Below are positions 11,788 through 22,900 of a DNA stretch of 64,000 bases, piece by piece. The notes beneath the pieces were generated by a model, which saw nothing but the letters and a program-made list of their open reading frames with translations, did no database searches and was not told the DNA's origin. The translations under genes were made by a program, and so were the position numbers. The DNA lies in assembly GCA_009760885.1 (NCBI GenBank), contig CM019708.1, forward strand, positions 17,070,189 to 17,134,188, in the 5' to 3' direction. Within the stretch, counting starts at the first letter, position 1; the number at the start of each line of letters is the position of its first letter. Source of the stretch: Achatina immaculata (taxonomy: Eukaryota; Mollusca; Gastropoda; Stylommatophora; Achatinidae).

Positions 11788-12076
11788 GATCTCTTTGGCA
11801 ATAATACTCTTTATGAACTCTTCTTTTGATGAAAATTAATAAAATGAAAGAACGAACTACTTAAAAATTTCTACCGATGAGAGTTTTCCAGAACGAAAAA
11901 AGTGCTTGTGCTGATTCAGGTAACAGTAACAAAGGTTTCTGGTGAATATTTGCGTCCGTTCTTGATAATAACAATTTTTATAGGGCAAAACATAGTTTGA
12001 TGATAAATTAAGTTAGAGATATTATATTTTACAGTTTATGCCGAGTGCAAAACACATTAAAAAACTCTGCTTTTCT
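11788..12076. other. No gene seen
   Basis: AT-rich sequence with no frame or repeat match that I could recognise. It may be more decayed LINE C. Confidence 0.4.
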
Positions 12077-12390
12077 GGATCTTGTACGAACTCCCTGCAA
12101 CTGCGAGCTGTTGTTCTTTGCAGCCGATGCTGTAGAGATGTTGAGGTACAGCATCGTATCAGCGTGGGATCGGGTTATGGCGGCTGCTTTCTCAGTCCTG
12201 AAGTACAGCTAAAAAGCAGGGGCTGTGCAGTTCTTCTTTACCAGACTCCACCACCATGGGGACTGGCGATCCCTGCCCTGTTAGCCAGGCTAGGCCTGTT
12301 ACTAGGGGTAGCACGGAGAGGTAGGACAGGGTCTTGGTCGGCTATGGTCGCTGATTACCTTATCGGGCGTCTTCACCCATGCTTTTCTGG
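12077..12390 (+). mobile_element. SINE-like element E, copy 2
   Basis: This is the reverse complement of 10261-10602 over about 310 bp, including the GCAACTGCGAGCTGTTGTTC start and a GGGCGTCTTCACCC end. An open frame runs across it, but it matches a non-coding repeat and has no domain, so it is not called as a gene. Confidence 0.65.
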
Positions 12391-12419
12391 ATAAACGTGT
12401 TTTGTAAAGCTCAAATCAG

Positions 12420-12668
12420 TGAGTTCGTATGCGGTATCTCATATCTAAACCACGTGGAGGTTTTCTGGTGAGAAAGTCCAACTCTAGACTAAACTGGTGC
12501 AACGAAAACCACAGTGTCACACAATGCTGCTTCTGTGACCCACTGAGAATATAGACCCAAGCCCCACAATGCTCTGAGCCTCCATCCTAAATGAGACTAT
12601 CACAAGAACCACAGGAGTAAATTTAGTAGGATCACGGGGGTGATCTTGGTGGTAGAAACGAACAAAGA
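12420..12668 (+). mobile_element. Retroposon A, 5'-truncated copy 3
   Basis: Only the 3' 250 bp of the element remain, here on the + strand, ending in GAACAAAGAAGAAG. The order of blocks (GGTGAGAAAGTCCAAC, CAACGAAAACCACAGTGTCA, TTTAGTAGGATCAC) is the same as in copies 2 and 4. Truncation at the 5' side fits target-primed reverse transcription. Confidence 0.7.
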
Positions 12669-12955
12669 AGAAGTTGGGTGATCAGAAAAAGAAGATGGGC
12701 ATATGTAGGCCATATAATAAGAAGAAACAATCAGAGAATACCAAAACAAGCTATCAAGTGGATCACAACAAGCCGAAGAAAAGAGGTTGACCACATGAAA
12801 GTCTAAAGAGGACATTGTTAAGAGAAGCCAGTTTAGTGGGCATAACATCCCTTGATGAAGTTAAAAGACGCACCGAGAACAGGAATACTTGGCAGACAAC
12901 TATGAGAGCCCTATGTGATATTTAACGGCACGGAAAGGATGTAAGATGTAAGATA
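12669..12955 (+). mobile_element. LINE B4, 3' fragment
   Basis: Decayed C-terminal coding sequence of family B (VIRKRRWAYVGHIIRRN-like, about 12668-12720), then AACGGCACGGAAAGGATGTAAG and a short GATATT tail. It directly abuts the tail of retroposon A copy 3. Confidence 0.75.
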
Positions 12956-13364
12956 TTTCTCTGTCATTATTTTTATCAGGCAGTCTTATTATAATTCACT
13001 GCTACTTGTGGCACCAATTGTTATCATATTCATCAGTATTGTCATAACCACCAGCAATATTATCACCACTACCACTACATCACAGCCACCAACTATAGAT
13101 TTACTGCAGACACTTTAGAAGTCAGGGCCACATGTAAGGTGGAGAAACGTGAGAGATTTAATAAAATCTTAAACTACCTAATCCAGAATATGAGGAGCTG
13201 CTGAAAAGTTACCAGCCCAACCCATGTCACAAAATCTGAACGTATTTTTGTCGCTTAACTGGAAATAGTGTTATTTTACAATGTAAAACGCCAATTTGCG
13301 GGATCAGAGAGTTAATTTTTTACTTTTTCTTTTCAGATCAGTGACAGAACCATGTCAGCAAAAG

Positions 13365-13616
13365 GTTTGGAACTTTCAGGTGTGGAATTTTCAGGTGTGG
13401 AACTTTCAGGTGTGGAACTTTCAGGTGTGGAATTTTCGGGTGTGGAATTTTCAGGTGTGGAATTTTCAGGTGTGGAATTTTCAGGTGTGGAATTTTCAGG
13501 TGTGGAACTTTCAGGTGTAGAATTTTCAGATGTGGAACTTTCAGGTGTGAAATTTTCAGGCGTGGAACTTTCAGGTATGGAATTTTCAGGTGTGGAATTT
13601 TCAGGCGTGGAACTCA
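13365..13616 (+). repeat. 15-bp in-frame minisatellite in the MLE1 transposase N-terminus
   Basis: About 16 copies of a 15-bp unit (GGAATTTTCAGGTGT and variants) encode repeated V-E-F/L-S-G pentapeptides. The array sits exactly at the GVEL-R-A-V-M-K-F segment of the transposase and stays open. The unit is a copy of the host codons for G-V-E-L plus one extra codon, so it grew from the ORF itself. Confidence 0.9.
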
Positions 13617-14278
13617 GGGCTGTCATGAAGTTCCTGTTACTGCAGAAGAAAATTCCAAAGGAGATCCATGAGCGTATGCTTTAAGCATTGAGAGTATGCT
13701 GTAATCATTGTGTGACAGGTACCCATCATACTAAACAGTGAAAAAATTGGTATGCTCACTTTCAGCATGAAGATTTTGAGACCAAAGATACAGCAAGATC
13801 TGGAAGGCCTTCAACAAGTGTCAGCAGCCAGAATTGGTGATCATGTTCATGACCTGATTTGGCAGATTGACAAACTTGCTAAAACAATTGTTGAGACACC
13901 AGAGATATTCACGGAGCAAGTTGGGTTTATAGTTCTTGAGCATTTGGGTATGTAGAAACTGTGGGTCAAGTCAGCGTTCAAATGTTTGAGTGCAGATGAG
14001 TAACAAAATCATGTGGACACCTCATAATTGTAATTACAGCATTCTGAGCGATCTATTGATAACTTTTTGGAATGACTCATCGCTGTTGATGAAACTTGGT
14101 TACACTTCTGTGATCCTGAGATAAACAACAGTCCTTACAGTGACAGCACATTCTTCACAGCCGAAGAAGCTCAAGACCCAAAAGTCAGCAGGAAAGGCCA
14201 TGACGGTCTTCTTTTTTGGAGATAGGGAAAGTATTTTGATGGCTATTTTCAAAAGAGCCAAGCAGTTAATGTAGAATA

Positions 14279-15911
14279 CGAGGGTCATACCGAAAGTCGT
14301 GAGCAAAATTTATTTTTAAATCAGAATGTACAGATATAGAAAATATAAATGTATCACCTTAACCTGCTTCCTTTTCTTCACTTTTCAACATAATCTCCAT
14401 TTCTCTGCACATATTTTTCCCATCGCTCTGCAAGTTTGAAAATACCCTCCTGGTAGAATTCCGCTCCACCTAACCGAAGGCACAGACGCAGCTTTCTGGA
14501 CGTTCTCTCCTGTGTCATGGTGATGGCCTCACATTTTTCTTTCACAAAGCTGAAAAGATGGCATTCACTAGGTGCCAGGTGGGGGCTATAGGCAGGGTGT
14601 GGAAGAGTTTCCTCAGTTGTCCGACGAGCAGAGTTTTTCTCACAGCTTTGTGATCCTCAGCCAACAAACGTGGGACTCAGGGGGCACAAACTTTTCTATA
14701 GCCTGGGGTTTCAATCATTTCCTTTACTGCATTGTGTCCTATTCCAAGATTTACAGCGATTTCAGATACTGTGACATGCCTGTCTTCTTTAACTCTTTCC
14801 GTGCCTGAGGAAGAAATATGGACGTGTTCTGGGTGTGGGAGTAAAAACGCGGGTCTTGGTCTGTAAGGGGGTCTAGTTGTAAAATGGAATGGAAAACAGT
14901 ATTTCCATGTACTTCCGTATACTTATTATGTTTCAAAGTATAACTAAATGAATGAAAATTTCATAAATCCAGAGTTTTTTAGGAAAAAAGAAGTAATGTG
15001 ATGTTTTTAGACACTGATTGTGCCCAGCTCACCATCGGCTAGGTCTAGATATGCACTACTTACCATCTGAGATGTGTAGATCTACTTGTCGATCTCGTAT
15101 TGTGATTCTGTGTTGCATTCTCGCTGAATGAGTGTCTGAACTAACCTCCTAACTACTCCTAACTACTTCTCCCGTCGTCTAAATATGTTTAGATCTACTT
15201 AGAAAACATTCAAGAGCAGCGGGGTCGCCATAGGCTATGTCCATACCCCTATCTACATCGTCAAAAATTGAAAAATTTCCATGCTTCTCGTCCATTTTCT
15301 CGCTCGGTATCGCTTGTAACTAGGCATTCTTTTGCCATTTTGAAAAGTGTCACCGGAATTGCGGACGAAATATGTACAATCTAAGTGTTACAACGGTTGT
15401 TTTACTGAAACAAACAATGATCATTATAATGACCATTGGTAAGCAATGGGAAGCCGGAAGCGTCATTATAATGACCAAAGGCACGGAAAGAGTTAATGAT
15501 GTTGTCAACCCTTTCCACATTGTCTTCAGAGGACGCTGTTCAAAGGTGACTGCTGCAAGGCATAACTTGAATGCTCGTGTTTGCACCTTTGAAATGTTTC
15601 ACCCACCTCCCAACACTGCTAGCACCCATACACACATCTCCATAAGCAAGTTGAAGTCTTTGGTGAATTTCAGCAGCGGGGATTTCCTCTTTAATGAGGA
15701 ACTCAATAACAGCATGTTGACGAAATGAAACTTTTGCACCCGCCATTTTGTTTCTGCTCTACGTGGTCACGTGACACATGATGGTGATGTCATGTGACCT
15801 CTACATGAAGTGCAAAGGATGCAGATTAAGGTGATACATTTATATTTTCTCACTATATAAATTTTATTTTAAAAAAATTTTTGCTCATGACTTTTGGTAT
15901 GACCCTTGTGC
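14279..15911 (-). mobile_element. Mariner-like element MLE2, internally deleted, split by a MITE
   Basis: The terminal inverted repeats are GAGGGTCATACCGAAAGTC (left) and, inverted on the right, AAGGGTCATACCAAAAGTC, with TA next to each end. The - strand transposase begins MAGAKVSFRQHAVIEFLIKE at 15746 (paired HTH region), has DNIIKEDRHVTVSEIAVNLG, then VPRLLAEDHKAVRK, and jumps to a LAPSECHLFSFVKEK-like segment. The central catalytic core is deleted, and the third catalytic Asp position of the DD34D family reads Glu. It is about 930 bp without the MITE. It inserted into MLE1 between codons for N-T and L-I. Confidence 0.85.
14793..15492. mobile_element. TTAA-flanked MITE (piggyBac-like), copy 1
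   Basis: TTAA stands at both borders (14789-14792 and 15493-15496), and both ends carry the inverted repeat CTCTTTCCGTGCC. The 700-bp interior has no ORF and matches 21263-21954 in reverse complement. TTAA targeting and duplication are the signature of the piggyBac superfamily. The family assignment rests on that and on the termini, since no transposase is present. It sits inside MLE2 at a codon for I-K. Confidence 0.8.
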
Positions 15912-16423
15912 TAATAACTCGCTGTACTGATTAAAAGATGAAAGAAAAACAGCACATGAGACATTCCCTTTGTGCAGGAGAATGTGCCTGCTCACAAAAC
16001 ATTAGATGTTTTGGTGAATTTGAGGTTTCTCACCAGATCTTGCTTCATCTGCCTAGTTCCTTTTTCCCAATCTTCTTGTTTGAAAGGAAGGAAATTCTTG
16101 AATGATTTGGAGGTGATAGCAGCAATAGGGCAGTATTTCAGGGACTGTATTCATTTTTCCAATTTTTTTTTGTTTTGTACGGGTTAAAGAAACTTGAGAG
16201 ACAGTGTGCCAAGTATATAGAACATGGGTGTGAATCTGTGGAATAGCATGCAAGTTTCATGGCTCTAGGTCCTTTCTTGGTTGGGCTGATAACTTTTTAG
16301 CACCCCATCATGTAAATAATGAACTGAGTCAGTACCTGGTAGGATGTTAAATCATGGTGACATGTATGTTTCATGGAAAGTGTTAGATTTTTTTTTTTTT
16401 TTTGCCTTTTCACAGGTTTTCCA

Positions 16424-16612
16424 AGAATCTGAATCACCTTCCAAGAAAGCATAAATCACTTTTCAAGAAAGCATAAATCACCTTCCAAGAAAGCATAAAT
16501 CACCTTCCAAGAAAGCATAAATCACCTTCCAAGAAAGCATAAAACACTTTCCAAGAAAGCATAAATCACCTTCCAAGAAAGCATAAATCACCTTTTATTG
16601 GAACATAAAATC
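16424..16612. repeat. 22-bp minisatellite, about 8 copies
   Basis: Unit AATCACCTTCCAAGAAAGCA plus TA, tandem and nearly uniform, just upstream of PLCXD exon 1. Confidence 0.9.
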
Positions 16613-16779
16613 TCAGAGAAATTCATGTCACCTTTCCCAGTGTGTCAGTAACAGAAAGCTGAATGTATGACTGATTCTCTAGAGTTTATATCAAGTTAAT
16701 ACAAAATCTGATCATTCGACACTGACAGACGATTTGTTATCTCACCAAGACCGGGTCAGAACTGACAAGGGGTGATAAC

Positions 16780-16915
16780 ATGGCATCGGACAAAGAGGCA
16801 AGTAAAAAAAATGTTAGCAGTGAGGGGCAAGATCTGAACATTACAACAGAATCATGGATGTCTTCACTGCCAATCCACCTACTGCAGGTGCCACTCTCGA
16901 AACTTGCTATCCCAG
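16780..16915 (+). CDS. PLCXD: PLCXD exon 1 (coding part)
   Basis: This encodes MASDKEASKK followed by an acidic/polar leader and SWMSSLPIHLLQVPLSKLAI-P. It ends CCAG followed by the donor GTAAGC, phase 1. W-M-S-x-L-P and L-x-x-L-A-I-P-G are typical of the family's N-terminus. The untranslated start and the promoter were not located. Confidence 0.88.
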
Positions 16916-19900
16916 GTAAGCTATGTCCAGTTAGCTGAACCATTTATCCATTTATGAGTGCCGCTCTTAGAACTTAATATCTCAAGTGAGCTTTCCCATC
17001 TGTTGTCAGGGCTGTTTATTCATTTACAGCAAGTGCCGCTCTCAGAACTTGCTATCCCAGGTGAGCTGTCAGAGCTGTTTGTCTCATATCTACTGTTTGT
17101 CTCATATTTACTGTTTGTCTCATATCTACTGTTTGTCTCATATCTACTGCTTGTCTCATATCTACTGATTGTCTCATATCTACTGCTTGTCTCATATCTA
17201 CTGCTTGTCTCATATCTACTGTTTGTCTCATATCTACTGTTTGTCTCATATCTACTGTTTTGAAACAGAGTTCAAAATTCAGACTCCAGCTCCATTACAT
17301 TTAGGACAACCCCATATATACTAAGCCGCATGCCAAAGCATCCATTGAAGAGTTTGTTTGCTAATACTTCCTGTCAAATTTTGGTTGTTTACGATGCATT
17401 TTCTGCCACACAGATAGAATTTCACAGGTTGGAGCACCCTTAATTTGTCCTAGCTCCAGCAGTCTCCTCACAGCTACATTGTTCTTCTATTCCCACAGTT
17501 CATTTTTCCGCAGTCTGTCCAGTGCAGCCTTAGCAATGTTCCCCTTGTCCATTGTCAGTCTGCCATTTATTTTTGCCTGTCCAGTAAGTCACATCATTCA
17601 CATCATTGCCACGTATTCTCATATTACAACCAGATCTTGAACACTGGTGTCATAGCTGAAGAGTGGCTGCGCAGTTACTTGATTCCTTTTGGCAAAAATA
17701 GGAAAGTACAATACAAAACTGAGTGGATATCAAATTATTCATTACAAAAAATATATGGCAAAGTAATTGAGAGGTTCATAGCTGAGCGAGTTTCAGACTT
17801 TCTAGGGTCCAGCGGGCTACTACCAGATACGTTAAGAAGTTATCGTCCAGGAGGAGATACAACCAACAATGCTGTGGTCCTGGTGTATGATGTATATGAG
17901 GAATTTCAGAGAAAAGATGAAACCATAATTGCAGATGCATACAACAGTTTTGAAACAAAAAATGCCTTATCATTTCCTTCATCTTCAGTCTTTGGATATG
18001 AAGTCTTGCTAAATATGGAACACTATGTGCATTGTCAAACCCAGGTTTTCTCCAAGTTTTTGTGTCATCACAGCAGAGCCTTGTCCAGGGCCTGTTCCTC
18101 CATCAATGTCAGACGGTCAAGGTCGGCATGGACAAGGACGTCTGTAGTGTATATTCTGGAGTTTGGGTTCCACTTCCTCGAGAACATTCTTTAGTGTAGG
18201 ATATTTTTAGTTGTTATGAGTGACTCAGTAAGCTTCAGTGACAAGTTATCACACAGAAATGATGTGCCTACTAAAGGTATACAGATTGACTCTACTTCTT
18301 CTTATTATTCAGTCTTCCAGTGTTATTTGCGGCTGATGCAGTGAGGATATTGAGGCACAGCATCATGTCAGCTTGAGAAAGGGTTATGGTGGCACTTTTT
18401 TTTTTTTTCAGTCAAGGGAGTGGAGGTGAAAAGCTTCTCTAGCAGATCCCAGTGTCATGTGGACTGTGGTGACCCCTATCAGGTGCTGGTTCTTATCATA
18501 TAGATATCCTACATCCTTCCTGTGCTGTTAAACATCACATAGGGGTAGCAAGGTAGTTCTGCAAGTTTTCCTGTTTTCAGCGAGCTTTTCAACCTCACCA
18601 AGGGACCATCTGAACCGGGAGTTTGGCATTAGGCTGACACCCTTATCCTGGGACCCATCTAGAGCTGCCTCTAGATGGGGGAAAAAGGACTTGTACAAAC
18701 TTGCAACGAAACCAATCGAACATCAGCTGTGGGTTGCTGATTGTCAAATCAGGCAGTGTCTTCATTTGCGATAGTAACTTCTAAAACTGGAGTGTCCAAC
18801 TTCATTGGTCTCAAGAGCCACAACTGGATGTGGAAGTTGAGTGGTCACATCTAAATTAATTCATTTTTTTTTGTCAGATTACGTACAAGTGATTAAAAGT
18901 GACAGTTATGAAGTAAAGGTGAATTGATTGTTTTTAATTAGCTTTTCAGTTGTTTTTTTTTATGGTTTTGTTAATTTTAATTGCATAAAATAGATTTTCA
19001 TAGTAAGCTTGGTAGCCACAAAAAAGGCCTCGCATGCTGGTTGGGCCACCAGTTGGACATCCCTGTTCTAGATCAAAGCAGCAGTTACCATTTTTTATCT
19101 TTCGATATTTGTGCCAAGGCATGAGTGAAGATATTTAACGAAGTTAAACTTGGTAGTTTTTTGTTTTTTTTTTCTGCTTCATTGCTGTCTTTTGACATGA
19201 AAAGATCCATTAGTGCAGTGTTTCCAGAAGTGGGTGATAACACAACACCCCCCACCTCACAAGTGGGCGTTGGAAAGGACCAGGGGAGGGCAGTGAAAGA
19301 AAAAGGGTCATTAAAGGGGCAGTTGAAGAAAAAGAGACAGTGAGGGGATGTTGAGGGAAAATGAAGCAGCAGATGGGGCAGTAATACCTTCCTTCTTAGA
19401 TGGGGGCAGTAATACTTTCCTTCTTAGATGGGGGCAGTAATACCTTCCTTCTTAGACGGGGGCAGTAATACCTTCCTTCTTAGAAGGGGCAGTAATACCT
19501 TCCTTCTTAGATGGGGGCAGTAATACCTTCCTTCTTAGACGGGGGCAGTAATACCTTCCTTCTTAGACAGGGGCAGTAATACCTTCCTTCTTAGCACTTT
19601 TCAATCTGATATTAAGAAACTTGTGTTCTCACATGAAACTCATCCAACACATTAAAAATTGAGAAAATAATTCAATAGGTGAGTTAGAGATATGAATTTT
19701 TATAAATAGTAAACAGCGAAGCTTTCATACAGTAAAGTAACAGAACCCAGTGTGGGTGAGTTATAAATCTACTCCTTCATATTGTTAAATAAATTGGTTT
19801 GGTAGCTGAAGTTTTTAGTTGTGTAATGATTATCCTAGTTTAATAGGCCACTGTATGAGTAGTACATAAGGGAAAGGGAGGGGAGGGAAACACTGAGGAT

Positions 19901-22900
19901 ATGTGCCTGCAAGAAAAGAAGCTGGCAGTCCAAACAAGCCTGAGAAACACTGTAGTAGTTGGCGGCCCAAACAGGCCCGAGAAACACTGTAGTAGTTGGT
20001 AGCCCGAACATGCCTGAGAACCACTGTAGTAGTTGACAGCCCAAACAAGCCTGAGAACCACTGTAGTAGCTGACAGCCCAAACAAGCCTGAGAACCACTG
20101 TATTAGTTGACAGCCCAAACAAGCCTGAGAAACACTGTAGTTGTTGGTAGCCCGAACAAACCTGAGAACCACTGTAGTAGCTGACAGCCCGAACAAGCCT
20201 GAGAACCACTGTAGTATCTGACAGCCCGAACAAGCCCGAGAAACACTGTAGTAGGTGGCTGCCCGAACAAGCCTGAGAACCACTGTAATATACACAACAG
20301 TTTGGAGAGTCTAGCTTTATAAAAATAAAAACAGAGTTAAAGTTGTCAGTTTTGAAAATGTTCATGATTTTTTTTTCTGGAAATCAGTGATTTCTGTTTC
20401 TCAGCATTTGAAATAATGTTTTTTTTTTTTTTCATGATTTTCAAAACAAGTTTGTATTTGTTTTTTTTGTTTGTTTTTGTCCTTGGCAGGTTCACATGAT
20501 TCTGGAACATTCTTTTGTGATCATGAACTAGCACCAGATGCAGAAAAAGTTGTAGCAGACTTGGCCAAAATTCCAATTCCATTCCTGAAAGATGTTGTTG
20601 GAGAAGTAATCCATCGCTGGGCTCAGTGTCAGAATCTAAACTTCACCAAACAGCTGGAATCTGGAATTCGTTACTTTGATTTACGGGTTTCAACCAAATC
20701 TGGTTCTGAGGACTTCTTTCTTGTTCATACAGTTTTTGGACCAAAGGTTTATGATAGATAACGATAGAGGATTAAAATGTAGCATGTTTCTGTGACCAAA
20801 GGTCATAATGATAGATAATAGATATTGATAGATGATTAAAGTGAGCAAAAGTTTGTGGTAGATATGATAGATCATTAAAACATTGTATGCTTCTACGAAC
20901 AAAGGTTCATGATAGATCCTTAAGTTGCAAAGTTGCATTCAAGTCATCCATGACAAATCTCAAGTCACAGTCTTCAAGTCTCAAGTCACAGTCTTCAAGT
21001 CTCAAGTCACGCTCTTCAAGTCCCAAGTCACAGTCTTCAAGTCTCAAGTCACATTCTTCAAGTCTCAGGTTCTTGAAAGCAGCTTCAAATCGAGCCTCAG
21101 GTCAAGTCTCAGGTCAAGACTCAAGTCTATGAGTCAAAACACAGAGTGACTGTTGGTTCCACTTACTGTATCAGCAATTTACTATATCTTGTACAAAGGG
21201 CTGTATGTTGTGAAAGTAAAGTAAATAAAAGTTGTGAAAGTAAAGTAAATAAAAGTTGTTAACTCTTTCCGTGCCAGGCGTCAAATTTTTGACACTTCCT
21301 GTACCCCCGTTGCTTACCAGGCGTCAGTTTTTTTACGCTTGGTTTGTTTCAATAAAACAACCGGTGTAACATTTAGATTGTACATATTTTGTCAGCGTTT
21401 CCGGTGACACTTTTCAGAATGACGAAAGAGTGCCTAGTTACGAGCGATTTTGAACGAGAAAAAGGAAGAGAAAGGCCGAAATTTTTCAATTTTTGATGAT
21501 ATAGATAGGGGTATGGACATGGCCTGTGACCACCCACTGCTCTTGAATGTATTCTAAGTAGATCTAGACATATTAGACGACGGGAGAAGTAGTTAGAGGT
21601 TTATTTCAGACATTAATTTAGCGAGAATGCAACATAGAATCAGAATATGAGATCGACAAGTAGATCTACACATCTCAGATGGTAAGTAGTGCATATCTAG
21701 ACCTAGCCGATGGTGAGCTGGGCACAATCAGTGTCTAAAAACATCACATTACTTCTTTTTTTCCTAAAAAACTCTGCATTTATGAAATTTTCATTCATTT
21801 AGTTATACTTTGAAACATAATAAGTATACGGAAGTACATGGAAATACTGTTTTCCATTCCATTTTACAACTATACCCCCTAACATATCAAGACCTGCGCT
21901 TTTACTCTGGCACATAACTGAACGTCCGCTTTTCTTACTGTGGCACGGAAAGAGATAAAGTAAAGTAAGTAAAAGTTGTGAAAGTAAATTAAATAAAAGC
22001 TGTGAAAGTAAATTAAATAAAGGTTGTGAAAGTAAATTAAATAAAGGTTGTGAAAGTAAATTAAATAAAGGTTGTGAAAGTAAATTAAATTAAAAGTTGT
22101 GTAAGTAAAGTAAGTAAAAGTTGTGAAAGTAAATTAGCTCTTTGTATACTGGGGGTGTTTCCCTCAAAAGACCAAGGGGGGTAAATTTCACAATGTGAAA
22201 TGGGATGGTTGTCACATTTAAAAGAATGACAAAGGCATAATCTGATCTGTAGTATGAAGTATTATACCTTATTTTGAAGAAGAAAAAATGTATTTTGTTT
22301 TTCAAATAAAATTTTTAACATTTTGTTAGTATACAACAAAAAAAAAGAGCTAAGAACTGAGAAGAAAGAATGGAAAATGAAGTAATAAAATAAATTTTTT
22401 GTCACTTACCCATCAAGTTAATCCACTGTAGTTGGTTATATAATTCCATAATGAATAAAAATGTACACAAACACCTGTTCTTTAACATATCTTCCAAAAT
22501 TTACATGAAAATATGCACTAGTTACCCCCGTGTGGTACCCGGGATCTGCAAAGAATAGGACCACTGTACCCTACCATGCATGATCGTAAAAGGCGACTAA
22601 GGAGGGTTCAGCATAGGGCCAGCAACCCTATCTGGTAAAAAACTATCAGACTGCTACAGAAACAGAAGCAAGGGAAAAAGCAAATGCAGGTGGAAGGAGA
22701 AATGCGTATCAGGAAACTGAGCCCATGAAGGTTGTGGATGAAAGCCAGCCACTGGAAGTCCCCAGCCCGACTGCAGACCTCCTGGAACCTAAACAAAAGA
22801 TGCAAATAGGCAGCTGGAATGTAAGAACACTAAACCAGACTGGAAAACTAGCACAAACCATCAAGGAAATGCACAGATACAAACTAGACATACTAGGAAT

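Larger units (their letters stand above)
13191..16312 (+). mobile_element. Mariner-like element MLE1 with degenerate transposase, split by MLE2
   Basis: The ends read GAGGAGCTGCTGAAAAGTTA (left) and, inverted on the right, GGGGTGCTAAAAAGTTATCA, next to TA dinucleotides at 13189 and 16313. The transposase starts at 13352 (MSAKG), is interrupted by an in-frame 15-bp repeat array, then continues with RAVMKFLLLQKKIPKEIHER (about 13618), a KDTARSGRPST linker motif, VDETWLHFCDPE with the first catalytic Asp (about 14088) and, after the MLE2 insertion, a QENVPAHKTLDVLVNL block (about 15973) where the second Asp would be. Stops and frameshifts disable it. Without MLE2 and the array it would be about 1.25 kb, a normal mariner size. 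Confidence 0.85.

Noticed and set aside
12038..12394. 118-codon + strand open frame
   Set aside because: Coincides with SINE-like element E copy 2, which is non-coding in its other copies.
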